Positions 41,282 through 54,900 of a stretch of 64,000 bases of DNA are shown here, piece by piece. Under the pieces are notes generated by a model, which ran no database searches, was not told the origin of the DNA, and saw only the letters and a program-made list of their open reading frames with translations. Location of the stretch: assembly GCF_020103695.1 (NCBI RefSeq), contig NZ_JAHXBF010000012.1, forward strand, positions 62,001-126,000. The letters are read 5' to 3'. The stretch comes from Hyalangium versicolor (GTDB lineage Bacteria; Myxococcota; Myxococcia; Myxococcales; Myxococcaceae). Numbering within the stretch: the first letter of the stretch is position 1; the number at the start of each line of letters is the position of its first letter. The position numbers and the translations under genes are program-made.

Positions 41282-44200
41282 AACCTGCCGAGGTGGAGGT
41301 TATCCGCTCCATGCCTGGCGGTGCTCAACGCCTTCCGGCATCACGGCGAGGGGGACTGGCTGGGGGTCACCCCTTCGCGCTGCCACAGCTCGTGCTCAAC
41401 GCCTTCCGGCATCACGGCGAGGGGGACCTTGCAGGTCTGGCCGACTGTCGGACCGATTATCTGCGCGTGCTCAACGCCTTCCGGCATCACGGCGAGGGGG
41501 ACAGTCGGTGAGGCTGACGGCCGTGACCGACAACGGGTGCTCAACGCCTTCCGGCATCACGGCGAGGGGGACTCTTCACGGTGTACGTGAGCTTCGGGAA
41601 GGTGGAGTTGTGCTCAACGCCTTCCGGCATCACGGCGAGGGGGACCGCGGATGCGATTGCTCGTCGATGGAGCGTCGGGTGCTCAACGCCTTCCGGCATC
41701 ACGGCGAGGGGGACCGTCGTCGCTCGACCCCGAAGCGGCACCACGGTCCAGGGTGCTCAACGCCTTCCGGCATCACGGCGAGGGGGACGTACGCTCATCC
41801 TCGGTAAACAGAGAGTCGGTGTCGCGTGCTCAACGCCTTCCGGCATCACGGCGAGGGGGACGGAGCCCACCCTTCAGCGACCGCACAAGTTCGTCTAGTG
41901 CTCAACGCCTTCCGGCATCACGGCGAGGGGGACATCTACTCGGCCGAGGTGGTGGTGCCAGACATGCAGTGCTCAACGCCTTCCGGCATCACGGCGAGGG
42001 GGACGACTGTATCCCGCGACCTGCGAGGTCACCCCCGCTTCGTGCTCAACGCCTTCCGGCATCACGGCGAGGGGGACTCCTCGGCAGTGTCGGGGAAGAC
42101 GAACTCAGCTATCGTGCTCAACGCCTTCCGGCATCACGGCGAGGGGGACGTCACGTGTCGACGACACGGTCGGACTGCCGGGCATGTGCTCAACGCCTTC
42201 CGGCATCACGGCGAGGGGGACTTCGCGCCGCCGGAGCGTCACCACCATCGTGTCCAAGTGCTCAACGCCTTCCGGCATCACGGCGAGGGGGACATGGACA
42301 TGTCATCGACCCTGGGGGTCGCATGCCGGTGCTCAACGCCTTCCGGCATCACGGCGAGGGGGACCCCGCGCTCAAGTCCAGAACGGCCCGCCCTGCTCGG
42401 TGCTCAACGCCTTCCGGCATCACGGCGAGGGGGACTAGGATGCGAAAGGCCATAGGCTTCCCTACTGTCGTGCTCAACGCCTTCCGGCATCACGGCGAGT
42501 GGGGACGACCCGTCATTGACCGAAAAAGCAAGGCAGGCTCGGGTGCTCAACGCCTTCCGGCATCACGGCGAGGGGGACAAGCGCGGCAACGTGAAGCCCT
42601 TCGACGGTGGACGCCTGTGCTCAACGCCTTCCGGCATCACGGCGAGGGGGACCTCCGCCTCTCCGTAGGCGATAGAATCGTCCATCCGCTGTGCTCAACG
42701 CCTTCCGGCATCACGGCGAGGGGGACGTGGCTGGAGCGCTGGCGGGCCAATCTCTGCCGCCCGTGCTCAACGCCTTCCGGCATCACGGCGAGGGGGACGG
42801 TGCTCGGCATGGTGGTGCTAATCATCGGCCTGTCCGGTGCTCAACGCCTTCCGGCATCACGGCGAGCGGGACCTGGTCATTCGAGATCAGGATACCAAGC
42901 AGGTTCTGTGCTCAACGCCTTCCGGCATCACGGCGAGCGGGACGGTGGTTTTTCGCTCGGAGAGGACGAGAGCGCCGGTGCTCAACGCCTTCCGGCATCA
43001 CGGCGAGCGGGACTGCGCGGCGAGCTGGCGATCTATGGCGTGGAGTAGTGCTCAACGCCTTCCGGCATCACGGCGAGCGGGACCCCAGCGCGGACATCGG
43101 CAGGTAGCCGACGAGGAAAGTGCTCAACGCCTTCCGGCATCACGGCGAGCGGGACAGGCGTGGCTCTCGAAAGCGCGGGCGTTGGGCTGTGCTCAACGCC
43201 TTCCGGCATCACGGCGAGCGGGACTGTCCGGTGGTCGTCCCAAGTGGTGAAGCGGGGGGGTGCTCAACGCCTTCCGGCATCACGGCGAGCGGGACCTTGG
43301 GAACCAGGGTAGTGCTCGCCTACAAGGAGTCGTGCTCAACGCCTTCCGGCATCACGGCGAGCGGGACCGGAGGTGTGGCTGTTGTTCGCGTGGTGAAAGT
43401 CGTGCTCAACGCCTTCCGGCATCACGGCGAGCGGGACTGAAGAGGTTCGCGCAGACGCTCGCCGAGGTGCGCGTGCTCAACGCCTTCCGGCATCACGGCG
43501 AGCGGGACGGTGAGCGAGGAACAGGACGCGGCTCCCCTTCGCGTGCTCAACGCCTTCCGGCATCACGGCGAGCGGGACTCTCTCGATATTCGCCACAGCT
43601 CAACCTCTCCGCAAGTGCTCAACGCCTTCCGGCATCACGGCGAGCGGGACCATCTCCCTCCACCTTCAGCTCGCCCACCTGCTTCGTGCTCAACGCCTTC
43701 CGGCATCACGGCGAGCGGGACCCAGTGAAGGCGATGCCGTCCCCGCCCACGTCCACCTGTGCTCAACGCCTTCCGGCATCACGGCGAGCGGGACTCCCTC
43801 ACCAGCTTCGGTTGCCGCTCATCCCGGCACGGTGCTCAACGCCTTCCGGCATCACGGCGAGCGGGACATGCGCGCCCTCCTCTCTGGGGGCGAGGTGTAC
43901 CACGTGCTCAACGCCTTCCGGCATCACGGCGAGCGGGACCGCCCCGCCCAAGGTCGGCCCGCCCAAGGGACTGTGTGCTCAACGCCTTCCGGCATCACGG
44001 CGAGCGGGACTTGGGCACGCGAGCCTTGCTGGGCTCCAGTCCTAGTGCTCAACGCCTTCCGGCATCACGGCGAGCGGGACGAGGCCAGTCGGCAGCACGA
44101 ACTCGACATCGACCAGTGCTCAACGCCTTCCGGCATCACGGCGAGCGGGACCTGTACGAGGCTCGCCCGTGACGTTCAGCTTCACGTGCTCAACGCCTTC

Positions 44201-44861
44201 CGGCATCACGGCGAGCGGGACTCGAACGGAGTTCGGGCCGGCAGGATGGGTGCCGTGCTCAACGCCTTCCGGCATCACGGCGAGCGGGACCAGAGCTGTC
44301 GGCCGTAGAGGACGGAGCCCACGGGTGCTCAACGCCTTCCGGCATCACGGCGAGCGGGACCGTCGGTTCCGGGCAGGCTCTGTGTGAGCCAACTGTGCTC
44401 AACGCCTTCCGGCATCACGGCGAGCGGGACCTCCCCCGACTGATCCGGTGGAGCCGTCCAAGTGGTGCTCAACGCCTTCCGGCATCACGGCGAGCGGGAC
44501 TACACCGTGTTCGTGTTGTACCCGGAGTCGACTGCCAGGTGCTCAACGCCTTCCGGCATCACGGCGAGCGGGACCAAGCGGGGCACGCTCGCCCAGCTCG
44601 AAGCGCACGGGTGCTCAACGCCTTCCGGCATCACGGCGAGCGGGACCGGGCCTGCGCCGGGGCTACACGGCCGGGAGCTTCTCGTGCTCAACGCCTTCCG
44701 GCATCACGGCGAGCGGGACATGACCACGTCCTCGATCATGCAGTTGTTCATGAAGTGCTCAACGCCTTCCGGCATCACGGCGAGCGGGACCGCTCGCAGC
44801 GCGCGCACCATGGGCGGCACCTCTCGTGCTCAACGCCTTCCGGCATCACGGCGAGCGGGAC

Positions 44862-45430
44862 GGGAACGTTCACGGTCATGATCCTCTCCAAGAGGCGCTT
44901 GTGCTCAACGCCTTCCGGCATCACGGCGAGCGGGACAAGGGCGGCAAGGAGCGGATCTTGCCCGCGATCGTGCTCAACGCCTTCCGGCATCACGGCGAGC
45001 GGGACGTTGCGCAAGTCGAGGGAGAACGCGAACCTGTCCGAGTGCTCAACGCCTTCCGGCATCACGGCGAGCGGGACCGAGCTCGTGGATCGGCGGGCAC
45101 TGGGACTGGAGGTGCTCAACGCCTTCCGGCATCACGGCGAGCGGGACCGGCCGTGGGCGAGGAGGAAGAGATTCTCGCGCTCGGTGCTCAACGCCTTCCG
45201 GCATCACGGCGAGCGGGACTACAGCTTGCCCTGGGCCACGAGGGTGCGGAGCGGTGCTCAACGCCTTCCGGCATCACGGCGAGCGGGACAATCCGCGTGC
45301 TTCGGCTCGAGGCCTATCAGGAGGGTGCTCAACGCCTTCCGGCATCACGGCGAGCGGGACTCCGGAGTCAGTGAGAGTCACGCGCGAACCTCTGGTGCTC
45401 AACGCCTTCCGGCATCACGGCGAGCGGGAC
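44862..45430 (-). repeat. Tandem-duplicated block of 8 spacer-repeat units, copy 1
   Basis: This 569-bp block, from the spacer beginning GGGAACGTTCACGG through the repeat after the spacer beginning TCCGGAGTCAGTGA, is repeated immediately to its right with no difference that I could see. Confidence 0.93.
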
Positions 45431-45999
45431 GGGAACGTTCACGGTCATGATCCTCTCCAAGAGGCGCTTGTGCTCAACGCCTTCCGGCATCACGGCGAGC
45501 GGGACAAGGGCGGCAAGGAGCGGATCTTGCCCGCGATCGTGCTCAACGCCTTCCGGCATCACGGCGAGCGGGACGTTGCGCAAGTCGAGGGAGAACGCGA
45601 ACCTGTCCGAGTGCTCAACGCCTTCCGGCATCACGGCGAGCGGGACCGAGCTCGTGGATCGGCGGGCACTGGGACTGGAGGTGCTCAACGCCTTCCGGCA
45701 TCACGGCGAGCGGGACCGGCCGTGGGCGAGGAGGAAGAGATTCTCGCGCTCGGTGCTCAACGCCTTCCGGCATCACGGCGAGCGGGACTACAGCTTGCCC
45801 TGGGCCACGAGGGTGCGGAGCGGTGCTCAACGCCTTCCGGCATCACGGCGAGCGGGACAATCCGCGTGCTTCGGCTCGAGGCCTATCAGGAGGGTGCTCA
45901 ACGCCTTCCGGCATCACGGCGAGCGGGACTCCGGAGTCAGTGAGAGTCACGCGCGAACCTCTGGTGCTCAACGCCTTCCGGCATCACGGCGAGCGGGAC
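45431..45999 (-). repeat. Tandem-duplicated block of 8 spacer-repeat units, copy 2
   Basis: Second copy of the eight spacers in the same order, apparently identical base for base. The next unit begins with the unrelated spacer TGGCCGTGCCCGC at 46000. Confidence 0.93.
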
Positions 46000-48900
46000 T
46001 GGCCGTGCCCGCATCATTCAACAGTGGAGGGAGGTGCTCAACGCCTTCCGGCATCACGGCGAGCGGGACGAGTGCGGCTGACGAGGGACTCGATGACGCG
46101 GACATGTGCTCAACGCCTTCCGGCATCACGGCGAGCGGGACCTCCCCCCTGGGCGTACTTCATCACCTTGCCCACTTGTGCTCAACGCCTTCCGGCATCA
46201 CGGCGAGCGGGACCGTCGTCCGCGTGCTCTTGCCTCGGAGCCTCATGAGGTGCTCAACGCCTTCCGGCATCACGGCGAGCGGGACAAGTTGCTCCCGCTC
46301 CTCCATCCGTGCCCGCATCTATAGTGCTCAACGCCTTCCGGCATCACGGCGAGCGGGACAGCTCCCTTTCGCGTTGCCCGACGTACCGGGAGAGTGCTCA
46401 ACGCCTTCCGGCATCACGGCGAGCGGGACTAGGGGGTACGGCTTGAGTCGAGACGAGCCAGTGATGGTGCTCAACGCCTTCCGGCATCACGGCGAGCGGG
46501 ACTGAAACTCGTGGTCGGCCTCCACTCCCTGGCTTAGTGCTCAACGCCTTCCGGCATCACGGCGAGCGGGACTGCGAAGCGAGGGAGTGTCCCGGGTAGA
46601 CGGTCAGGTGCTCAACGCCTTCCGGCATCACGGCGAGCGGGACCACGGCGGATGCGGCCTGCATGCGCGGAACGAAAGCCGGTGCTCAACGCCTTCCGGC
46701 ATCACGGCGAGCGGGACCGAGCCGACCGCGCTCGTGATCGCCACGCCGTCGATGTGCTCAACGCCTTCCGGCATCACGGCGAGCGGGACTCGGGAAGGCA
46801 GAGGCCAGTCACGAAATCCAGGCTGTGCTCAACGCCTTCCGGCATCACGGCGAGCGGGACTCTGGGTTGGGCGCTCGCCTCAACGCTGCCACAGACGTGC
46901 TCAACGCCTTCCGGCATCACGGCGAGCGGGACTTTCCTGGGCGCTGAACCTGGGCTCGCTGCTCCAGTGCTCAACGCCTTCCGGCATCACGGCGAGCGGG
47001 ACGGTGGAGCGCATCCTCAAGATGTACCGGCGCCCCATGGCGTGCTCAACGCCTTCCGGCATCACGGCGAGCGGGACACAGAGGCGTTCCCTGCGCCGGA
47101 GCGTACCCGTTGGGTGCTCAACGCCTTCCGGCATCACGGCGAGCGGGACATACCCCAGCGGATAGCTCGGTGGGTTCCTACCTCATGTGCTCAACGCCTT
47201 CCGGCATCACGGCGAGCGGGACTTGTCACAGTGACGTTCAACCCGTACCAGGAGGTAAGTGCTCAACGCCTTCCGGCATCACGGCGAGCGGGACTTGGAG
47301 GTGTAGATGCCATGGCGGCCATCCCCAGGTGCTCAACGCCTTCCGGCATCACGGCGAGCGGGACGGTGAACTCCAACGTCTCTACCTGCTCGGTGAGGGC
47401 GTGCTCAACGCCTTCCGGCATCACGGCGAGCGGGACCAGGGCGCCCTGGCCCAGTACAACCAGATGGGCGTGGTGCTCAACGCCTTCCGGCATCACGGCG
47501 AGCGGGACCGCGCTGGTCCTGGGCGTGAAGGCGATGTTCTCCAAGTGCTCAACGCCTTCCGGCATCACGGCGAGCGGGACCAACGGCGTCATCCCCTGGG
47601 AGGAGCCTGCGCCCACGTGCTCAACGCCTTCCGGCATCACGGCGAGCGGGACCGGGGCCTGACCTGTTTCGGCAGTACCGGAATGCGAGAGTGCTCAACG
47701 CCTTCCGGCATCACGGCGAGCGGGACCCACGAGCTGGCGATCGTCTGCCATGACGAGGCCCTTGTGCTCAACGCCTTCCGGCATCACGGCGAGCGGGACC
47801 AACGCCACCAAGTCGTCCAACTCGAAGGTGGCCCGTGCTCAACGCCTTCCGGCATCACGGCGAGCGGGACCGATGCAGGGTGGCGAAGTCCACCTTGCTG
47901 TAGGGGTGCTCAACGCCTTCCGGCATCACGGCGAGCGGGACCGAGCCACTCGGTGCTGTAGCGGGCCATCTCCAAGTGCTCAACGCCTTCCGGCATCACG
48001 GCGAGCGGGACTGAGCCGGTAGGCCCACAGCAATGGGTAGATTGTCGTGCTCAACGCCTTCCGGCATCACGGCGAGCGGGACCGTCTGAACCTCTGGCTT
48101 TTGAGAAGGAACATTTCGGTGCTCAACGCCTTCCGGCATCACGGCGAGCGGGACGATTGCCGTCTTAGTCAGCTTCTCCAGGTCTGCCGGTGCTCAACGC
48201 CTTCCGGCATCACGGCGAGCGGGACCGCGACCGTGAGTGATCGAGTAGCTGAGCTGAGCGTGCTCAACGCCTTCCGGCATCACGGCGAGCGGGACCTTCA
48301 GCGGCCGCGCCTGCCCGTCGAATGGCCCCTTCGGGTGCTCAACGCCTTCCGGCATCACGGCGAGCGGGACTGACGGGGAGCGACGCCACGTTCCAACAGG
48401 GGGAGCGGTGCTCAACGCCTTCCGGCATCACGGCGAGCGGGACGTTCACGCTGCGGCGGCAGCGGCGGCATCCACCGGTGCTCAACGCCTTCCGGCATCA
48501 CGGCGAGCGGGACGGTGGGGGAGGAGAAAAAGCCTGTGGCTTCGATGTGCTCAACGCCTTCCGGCATCACGGCGAGCGGGACGAAGAGGGGAAACAGCAT
48601 GAAGACACAGAACGTCGTGCTCAACGCCTTCCGGCATCACGGCGAGCGGGACGGGAGACGGGGCGTTGGGCCTCGGTGATTGGTCGGTGCTCAACGCCTT
48701 CCGGCATCACGGCGAGCGGGACCATGAACCCCTGGACGGCCTCCTCGTAGGCGCCATTGTGCTCAACGCCTTCCGGCATCACGGCGAGCGGGACAAACGA
48801 ATCCACTGGTCATCAGGACCGGAATACAGTGCTCAACGCCTTCCGGCATCACGGCGAGCGGGACCAATCGCATCCGCAGCAACTCCAGGGTCACGGGTGC

Positions 48901-51900
48901 TCAACGCCTTCCGGCATCACGGCGAGCGGGACCGGGAGATGAGCACCCGAGCCAGCGGCCGCCCGTTGTGCTCAACGCCTTCCGGCATCACGGCGAGCGG
49001 GACGGTTCTATTCTGTGCCTGCGCTTCCGGTGGGAGTTGTGCTCAACGCCTTCCGGCATCACGGCGAGCGGGACTGGCGTGGTGCAGAACCTCCAGGCCC
49101 CAGAAGCGGTGCTCAACGCCTTCCGGCATCACGGCGAGCGGGACCTCCACTGGTAGTGTTTATCGAAGTTGACGTTCCGGTGCTCAACGCCTTCCGGCAT
49201 CACGGCGAGCGGGACTACCGATGGCCATGGCCAAAGCTTCGCGGACAGGTGCTCAACGCCTTCCGGCATCACGGCGAGCGGGACGTGAAACCACCAATTG
49301 CATCCTTTGAACGAGCCACTGGTGCTCAACGCCTTCCGGCATCACGGCGAGCGGGACCATCTACGTGTCGGCGAGCTACCGCCCGGCCGCCTGTGCTCAA
49401 CGCCTTCCGGCATCACGGCGAGCGGGACGGGACGTGGTGATGCTCGCCGAGGGTTGGCACCTGCGTGCTCAACGCCTTCCGGCATCACGGCGAGCGGGAC
49501 GAAGTACGGCATCCCTCTTGGCGCCGCCCGCCACCAGGTGCTCAACGCCTTCCGGCATCACGGCGAGCGGGACCCACCGAGAGGGCCACGGGAGTGGATG
49601 GAGACTTGTGCTCAACGCCTTCCGGCATCACGGCGAGCGGGACCACGGGGAGGAACGACTGGACGGGCGTGGTGAAGTGCTCAACGCCTTCCGGCATCAC
49701 GGCGAGCGGGACTGGTCGTGGAACTGGCAAGGTCATCTACATGCAGTAGTGCTCAACGCCTTCCGGCATCACGGCGAGCGGGACTGTCTCCCCTGTGCGC
49801 CAGGTAGCCTCCAGCTCAGGTGCTCAACGCCTTCCGGCATCACGGCGAGCGGGACCACCTTGCCCCCATAGCTCCCACTGGACGCCTTTAATGTGCTCAA
49901 CGCCTTCCGGCATCACGGCGAGCGGGACCAGAACAACCGGCAGGGCAATGGCAACCGCCAGAAGTGCTCAACGCCTTCCGGCATCACGGCGAGCGGGACT
50001 TTTGACTGGCGCGAAAATCCGGGAGTCGCTCGGTGCTCAACGCCTTCCGGCATCACGGCGAGCGGGACTGAGCGAGGACGAGCGGGGCAGGTTCGCCAAG
50101 TCGTGCTCAACGCCTTCCGGCATCACGGCGAGCGGGACCCCACCCGGTGGCCAGAGTTGAAGGCTTCGATCGTGCTCAACGCCTTCCGGCATCACGGCGA
50201 GCGGGACAAGGCAAGCATATACTGGCGCTCGATGCGAAGTGTTGGTGCTCAACGCCTTCCGGCATCACGGCGAGCGGGACTCGTGAAGGCGACGACGGCC
50301 CAGGCGATGCAGCGTGCTCAACGCCTTCCGGCATCACGGCGAGCGGGACCTTCGCCGTCGCGGATGAGGCCCGCCTCCGCTAGTGCTCAACGCCTTCCGG
50401 CATCACGGCGAGCGGGACCTGGGAGAGCTCGGCCAACTCGGAGCCGTGTACCAGGTGCTCAACGCCTTCCGGCATCACGGCGAGCGGGACTGAGGCGTCG
50501 CAGGTAGGCGCTCGCCATCTCGTGTGCTCAACGCCTTCCGGCATCACGGCGAGCGGGACCAGACGGAATACAGAAGGCTTCGCACAACCTCTGGGTGCTC
50601 AACGCCTTCCGGCATCACGGCGAGCGGGACCTTCCGTTTCGGCATGTTCGGCAGGAAGAGCCGGTGCTCAACGCCTTCCGGCATCACGGCGAGCGGGACA
50701 GAGGCAGTGGAAGGTTGATGGGGGCGCAGTCCAGTGCTCAACGCCTTCCGGCATCACGGCGAGCGGGACTTCAGCGGGTTACCCGCATTGAGCTCATCCA
50801 CGTAGTGTGCTCAACGCCTTCCGGCATCACGGCGAGCGGGACCCTGGAGCAAGCCGGTCGATTTCCTCCAACGCCTGCTGGTGCTCAACGCCTTCCGGCA
50901 TCACGGCGAGCGGGACCGAAGAATCCGGGCAACGGTGTAGTCCACCAGCACCCGTGCTCAACGCCTTCCGGCATCACGGCGAGCGGGACACGACCGGCGG
51001 TGCCTCCAGCGTCGACGGGAGAGGTGCTCAACGCCTTCCGGCATCACGGCGAGCGGGACAAGATGTTCTTGATCACACGGTCCCACCCACCGCGTGCGTG
51101 CTCAACGCCTTCCGGCATCACGGCGAGCGGGACCGCCGCAATGAGGGCTTGCTGCACCTCGGGGTGATGTGCTCAACGCCTTCCGGCATCACGGCGAGCG
51201 GGACCGGCAGCAGCTTGCCCACCGAGTCCGCGAGCGCCTGGTGCTCAACGCCTTCCGGCATCACGGCGAGCGGGACATCATCGTCCCGGTGCAGAAGGGC
51301 CCGGCCATGAGGTGCTCAACGCCTTCCGGCATCACGGCGAGCGGGACTCTCCATCCCGGCCAGTGGTGCTCGGAGGGAAGAGAGGTGCTCAACGCCTTCC
51401 GGCATCACGGCGAGCGGGACTCAACGTGGCGGATCATCGGCGCCAAGTGTCGGGGCGCGTGCTCAACGCCTTCCGGCATCACGGCGAGCGGGACCGCACA
51501 TGGTGGCTGCCAGTCTGAGGCCCAGCGCGTGCTCAACGCCTTCCGGCATCACGGCGAGCGGGACTGCTTGCCCTCGGCGCCAGCAGCCACCTCGGCCTGT
51601 GCTCAACGCCTTCCGGCATCACGGCGAGCGGGACTACATGGGTGCTCCACGAGTGGCGCTGGGAGGAGTGCTCAACGCCTTCCGGCATCACGGCGAGCGG
51701 GACCACGGTCGCTGGCTGGATCAACCAGTTCCCCGCGGGGTGCTCAACGCCTTCCGGCATCACGGCGAGCGGGACTACTCTTGCACCGTGGGGTCCGGCA
51801 GCGGCTCATGGTGCTCAACGCCTTCCGGCATCACGGCGAGCGGGACTCGCCGCCGTTGATGAAAGTAATATACGCAGGTGGTGCTCAACGCCTTCCGGCA

Positions 51901-54900
51901 TCACGGCGAGCGGGACGACGCCGAGCAGCTTGCCATTCACCACCACCACCAGTGCTCAACGCCTTCCGGCATCACGGCGAGCGGGACTGAGGAGATCCTG
52001 AAAAGGTGTGTCACCCGGCACAACCGTGCTCAACGCCTTCCGGCATCACGGCGAGCGGGACAACCTCCGTTTCTCGGGGGTGGCGACTTCGCTCGGTGCT
52101 CAACGCCTTCCGGCATCACGGCGAGCGGGACAGGGGGTACGGCTTGAGTCGAGACGAGCCAGTGATGGTGCTCAACGCCTTCCGGCATCACGGCGAGCGG
52201 GACTGTGGAATTCCATCCACGGCAAGAACCCATCTCGTGGTGCTCAACGCCTTCCGGCATCACGGCGAGCGGGACTACGAGTACGCCAAGGCGGATGACT
52301 TCCAGCTGCGGTGCTCAACGCCTTCCGGCATCACGGCGAGCGGGACACGGGGTAGGACTCATCCTCAACCCTCGCGGCTCGGAGTGCTCAACGCCTTCCG
52401 GCATCACGGCGAGCGGGACCCTTCGGCGGGAGGTGCTGGTTCCGGGCGATCCACTTGTGCTCAACGCCTTCCGGCATCACGGCGAGCGGGACGAAGCTGA
52501 GCCTCAAGCAATGCGATCGCCTTGCTGTGCTCAACGCCTTCCGGCATCACGGCGAGCGGGACTTCAATCTGCCCTGAGTCACAGACAACAAGTTTGTGCT
52601 CAACGCCTTCCGGCATCACGGCGAGCGGGACCCACTGCCACCTCGGCTTCCGGCAGCATCTCCACGAGTGCTCAACGCCTTCCGGCATCACGGCGAGCGG
52701 GACTGCGGTTGAAGGACGGGAGCGCGACTGCGATGTTGTGCTCAACGCCTTCCGGCATCACGGCGAGCGGGACAGGTCAAGGAACTCGTACGCCGTGCCG
52801 CAAAGGTTTCTGTGCTCAACGCCTTCCGGCATCACGGCGAGCGGGACCAGCGCCATCAACCGAATCCAGGGAACCCCGTGGCGGTGCTCAACGCCTTCCG
52901 GCATCACGGCGAGCGGGACGTTCATCAGAACGTTTGACATACGCCCGATAGATACGTGCTCAACGCCTTCCGGCATCACGGCGAGCGGGACAGGAAATGC
53001 CCGAGTATTTTAATTGGGTCGCTGCAGTGCTCAACGCCTTCCGGCATCACGGCGAGCGGGACACACGCTGCTGACCCTGCGCGAGTTCAAGCCCGGGGAG
53101 TGCTCAACGCCTTCCGGCATCACGGCGAGCGGGACGGGCGACACCGTGCGGCGGGTGCTGGTAGTCCGGTGCTCAACGCCTTCCGGCATCACGGCGAGCG
53201 GGACCTCGACGATCCTGTTGGTGTCCCCAATGATTGTGTGCTCAACGCCTTCCGGCATCACGGCGAGCGGGACCGCCGCCACGTCATGGACTGAGGCAGC
53301 CATTTCGGGTGCTCAACGCCTTCCGGCATCACGGCGAGCGGGACCAAACTCCGCTCCCGTGTCGTCATCCCCGGTATCGTGTGCTCAACGCCTTCCGGCA
53401 TCACGGCGAGCGGGACCTTCCGCATAGATGCGGGCGACTTCGTCACACTCAGGTGCTCAACGCCTTCCGGCATCACGGCGAGCGGGACTGCTTGAACTGG
53501 GCTGCCTCCGCGCGCGCCGTATCGTGCTCAACGCCTTCCGGCATCACGGCGAGCGGGACTGGCGAGGAGTCCTGGTTAGACGATCACGATGGCCTGTGCT
53601 CAACGCCTTCCGGCATCACGGCGAGCGGGACCGACATCTGGAACGTCCACGATGTTCGATGCTCCAGCGGTGCTCAACGCCTTCCGGCATCACGGCGAGC
53701 GGGACTAATGGACCCCCGGTCAATTGGGTCTTGATATTGTGCTCAACGCCTTCCGGCATCACGGCGAGCGGGACGGCATCCGCAGCGGCATGGGCTACGT
53801 GGGCTGCGCCGTGCTCAACGCCTTCCGGCATCACGGCGAGCGGGACCGCGGGCCGCGCGCATAACTCCCGCGAGCAACCGACCAAGTGCTCAACGCCTTC
53901 CGGCATCACGGCGAGCGGGACCGCAGCACCTTGTCGAGTTCCGCCGACGCCTTTCGTGCTCAACGCCTTCCGGCATCACGGCGAGCGGGACCGAATCGAC
54001 CGTCGGTGATCACGGCGAGAGGGTGCCCGCGTGCTCAACGCCTTCCGGCATCACGGCGAGCGGGACATCATGTTCACGGGCGTTATCGCGGGCGCGATGC
54101 AGTGCTCAACGCCTTCCGGCATCACGGCGAGCGGGACTTCTGTCGCATGGCCGCTGTCATGTTGAACCAGACAGGTGCTCAACGCCTTCCGGCATCACGG
54201 CGAGCGGGACCTGCCGACTGGTGCAAGGTCGGCATGCAGGGATAGTGCTCAACGCCTTCCGGCATCACGGCGAGCGGGACGAACCGATCTCAAGACGTGC
54301 GAGATCTGTTTGCGAGTGCTCAACGCCTTCCGGCATCACGGCGAGCGGGACCTTCACCACCACGTCGATCACCGATGACGATCGGTGCTCAACGCCTTCC
54401 GGCATCACGGCGAGCGGGACCAGCGGAGCCAGCTCTTCTGCGAGGAGCCGCGCGAGTGCTCAACGCCTTCCGGCATCACGGCGAGCGGGACCGCACTGCT
54501 CCCCCTCGCTGTCTCCATGCGAGGGCGGTGCTCAACGCCTTCCGGCATCACGGCGAGCGGGACGACCGGAGTCCGTCCGGGTGGAGGAGCGCGAGTTTTC
54601 GGTGCTCAACGCCTTCCGGCATCACGGCGAGCGGGACATCGGCCGGTGACCTGATCTTCCCACTGTCCTCAGGTGCTCAACGCCTTCCGGCATCACGGCG
54701 AGCGGGACGGGGACTCCTGGAATACCTCCCGTGCCCACCAGGTGCTCAACGCCTTCCGGCATCACGGCGAGCGGGACCAGCAACGCCCGCCACAGGGCGC
54801 GCTCGTATTGGGGTGCTCAACGCCTTCCGGCATCACGGCGAGCGGGACATGCGGGCCGACATGGGGTACCAGGCGGCCTCAACGTGCTCAACGCCTTCCG

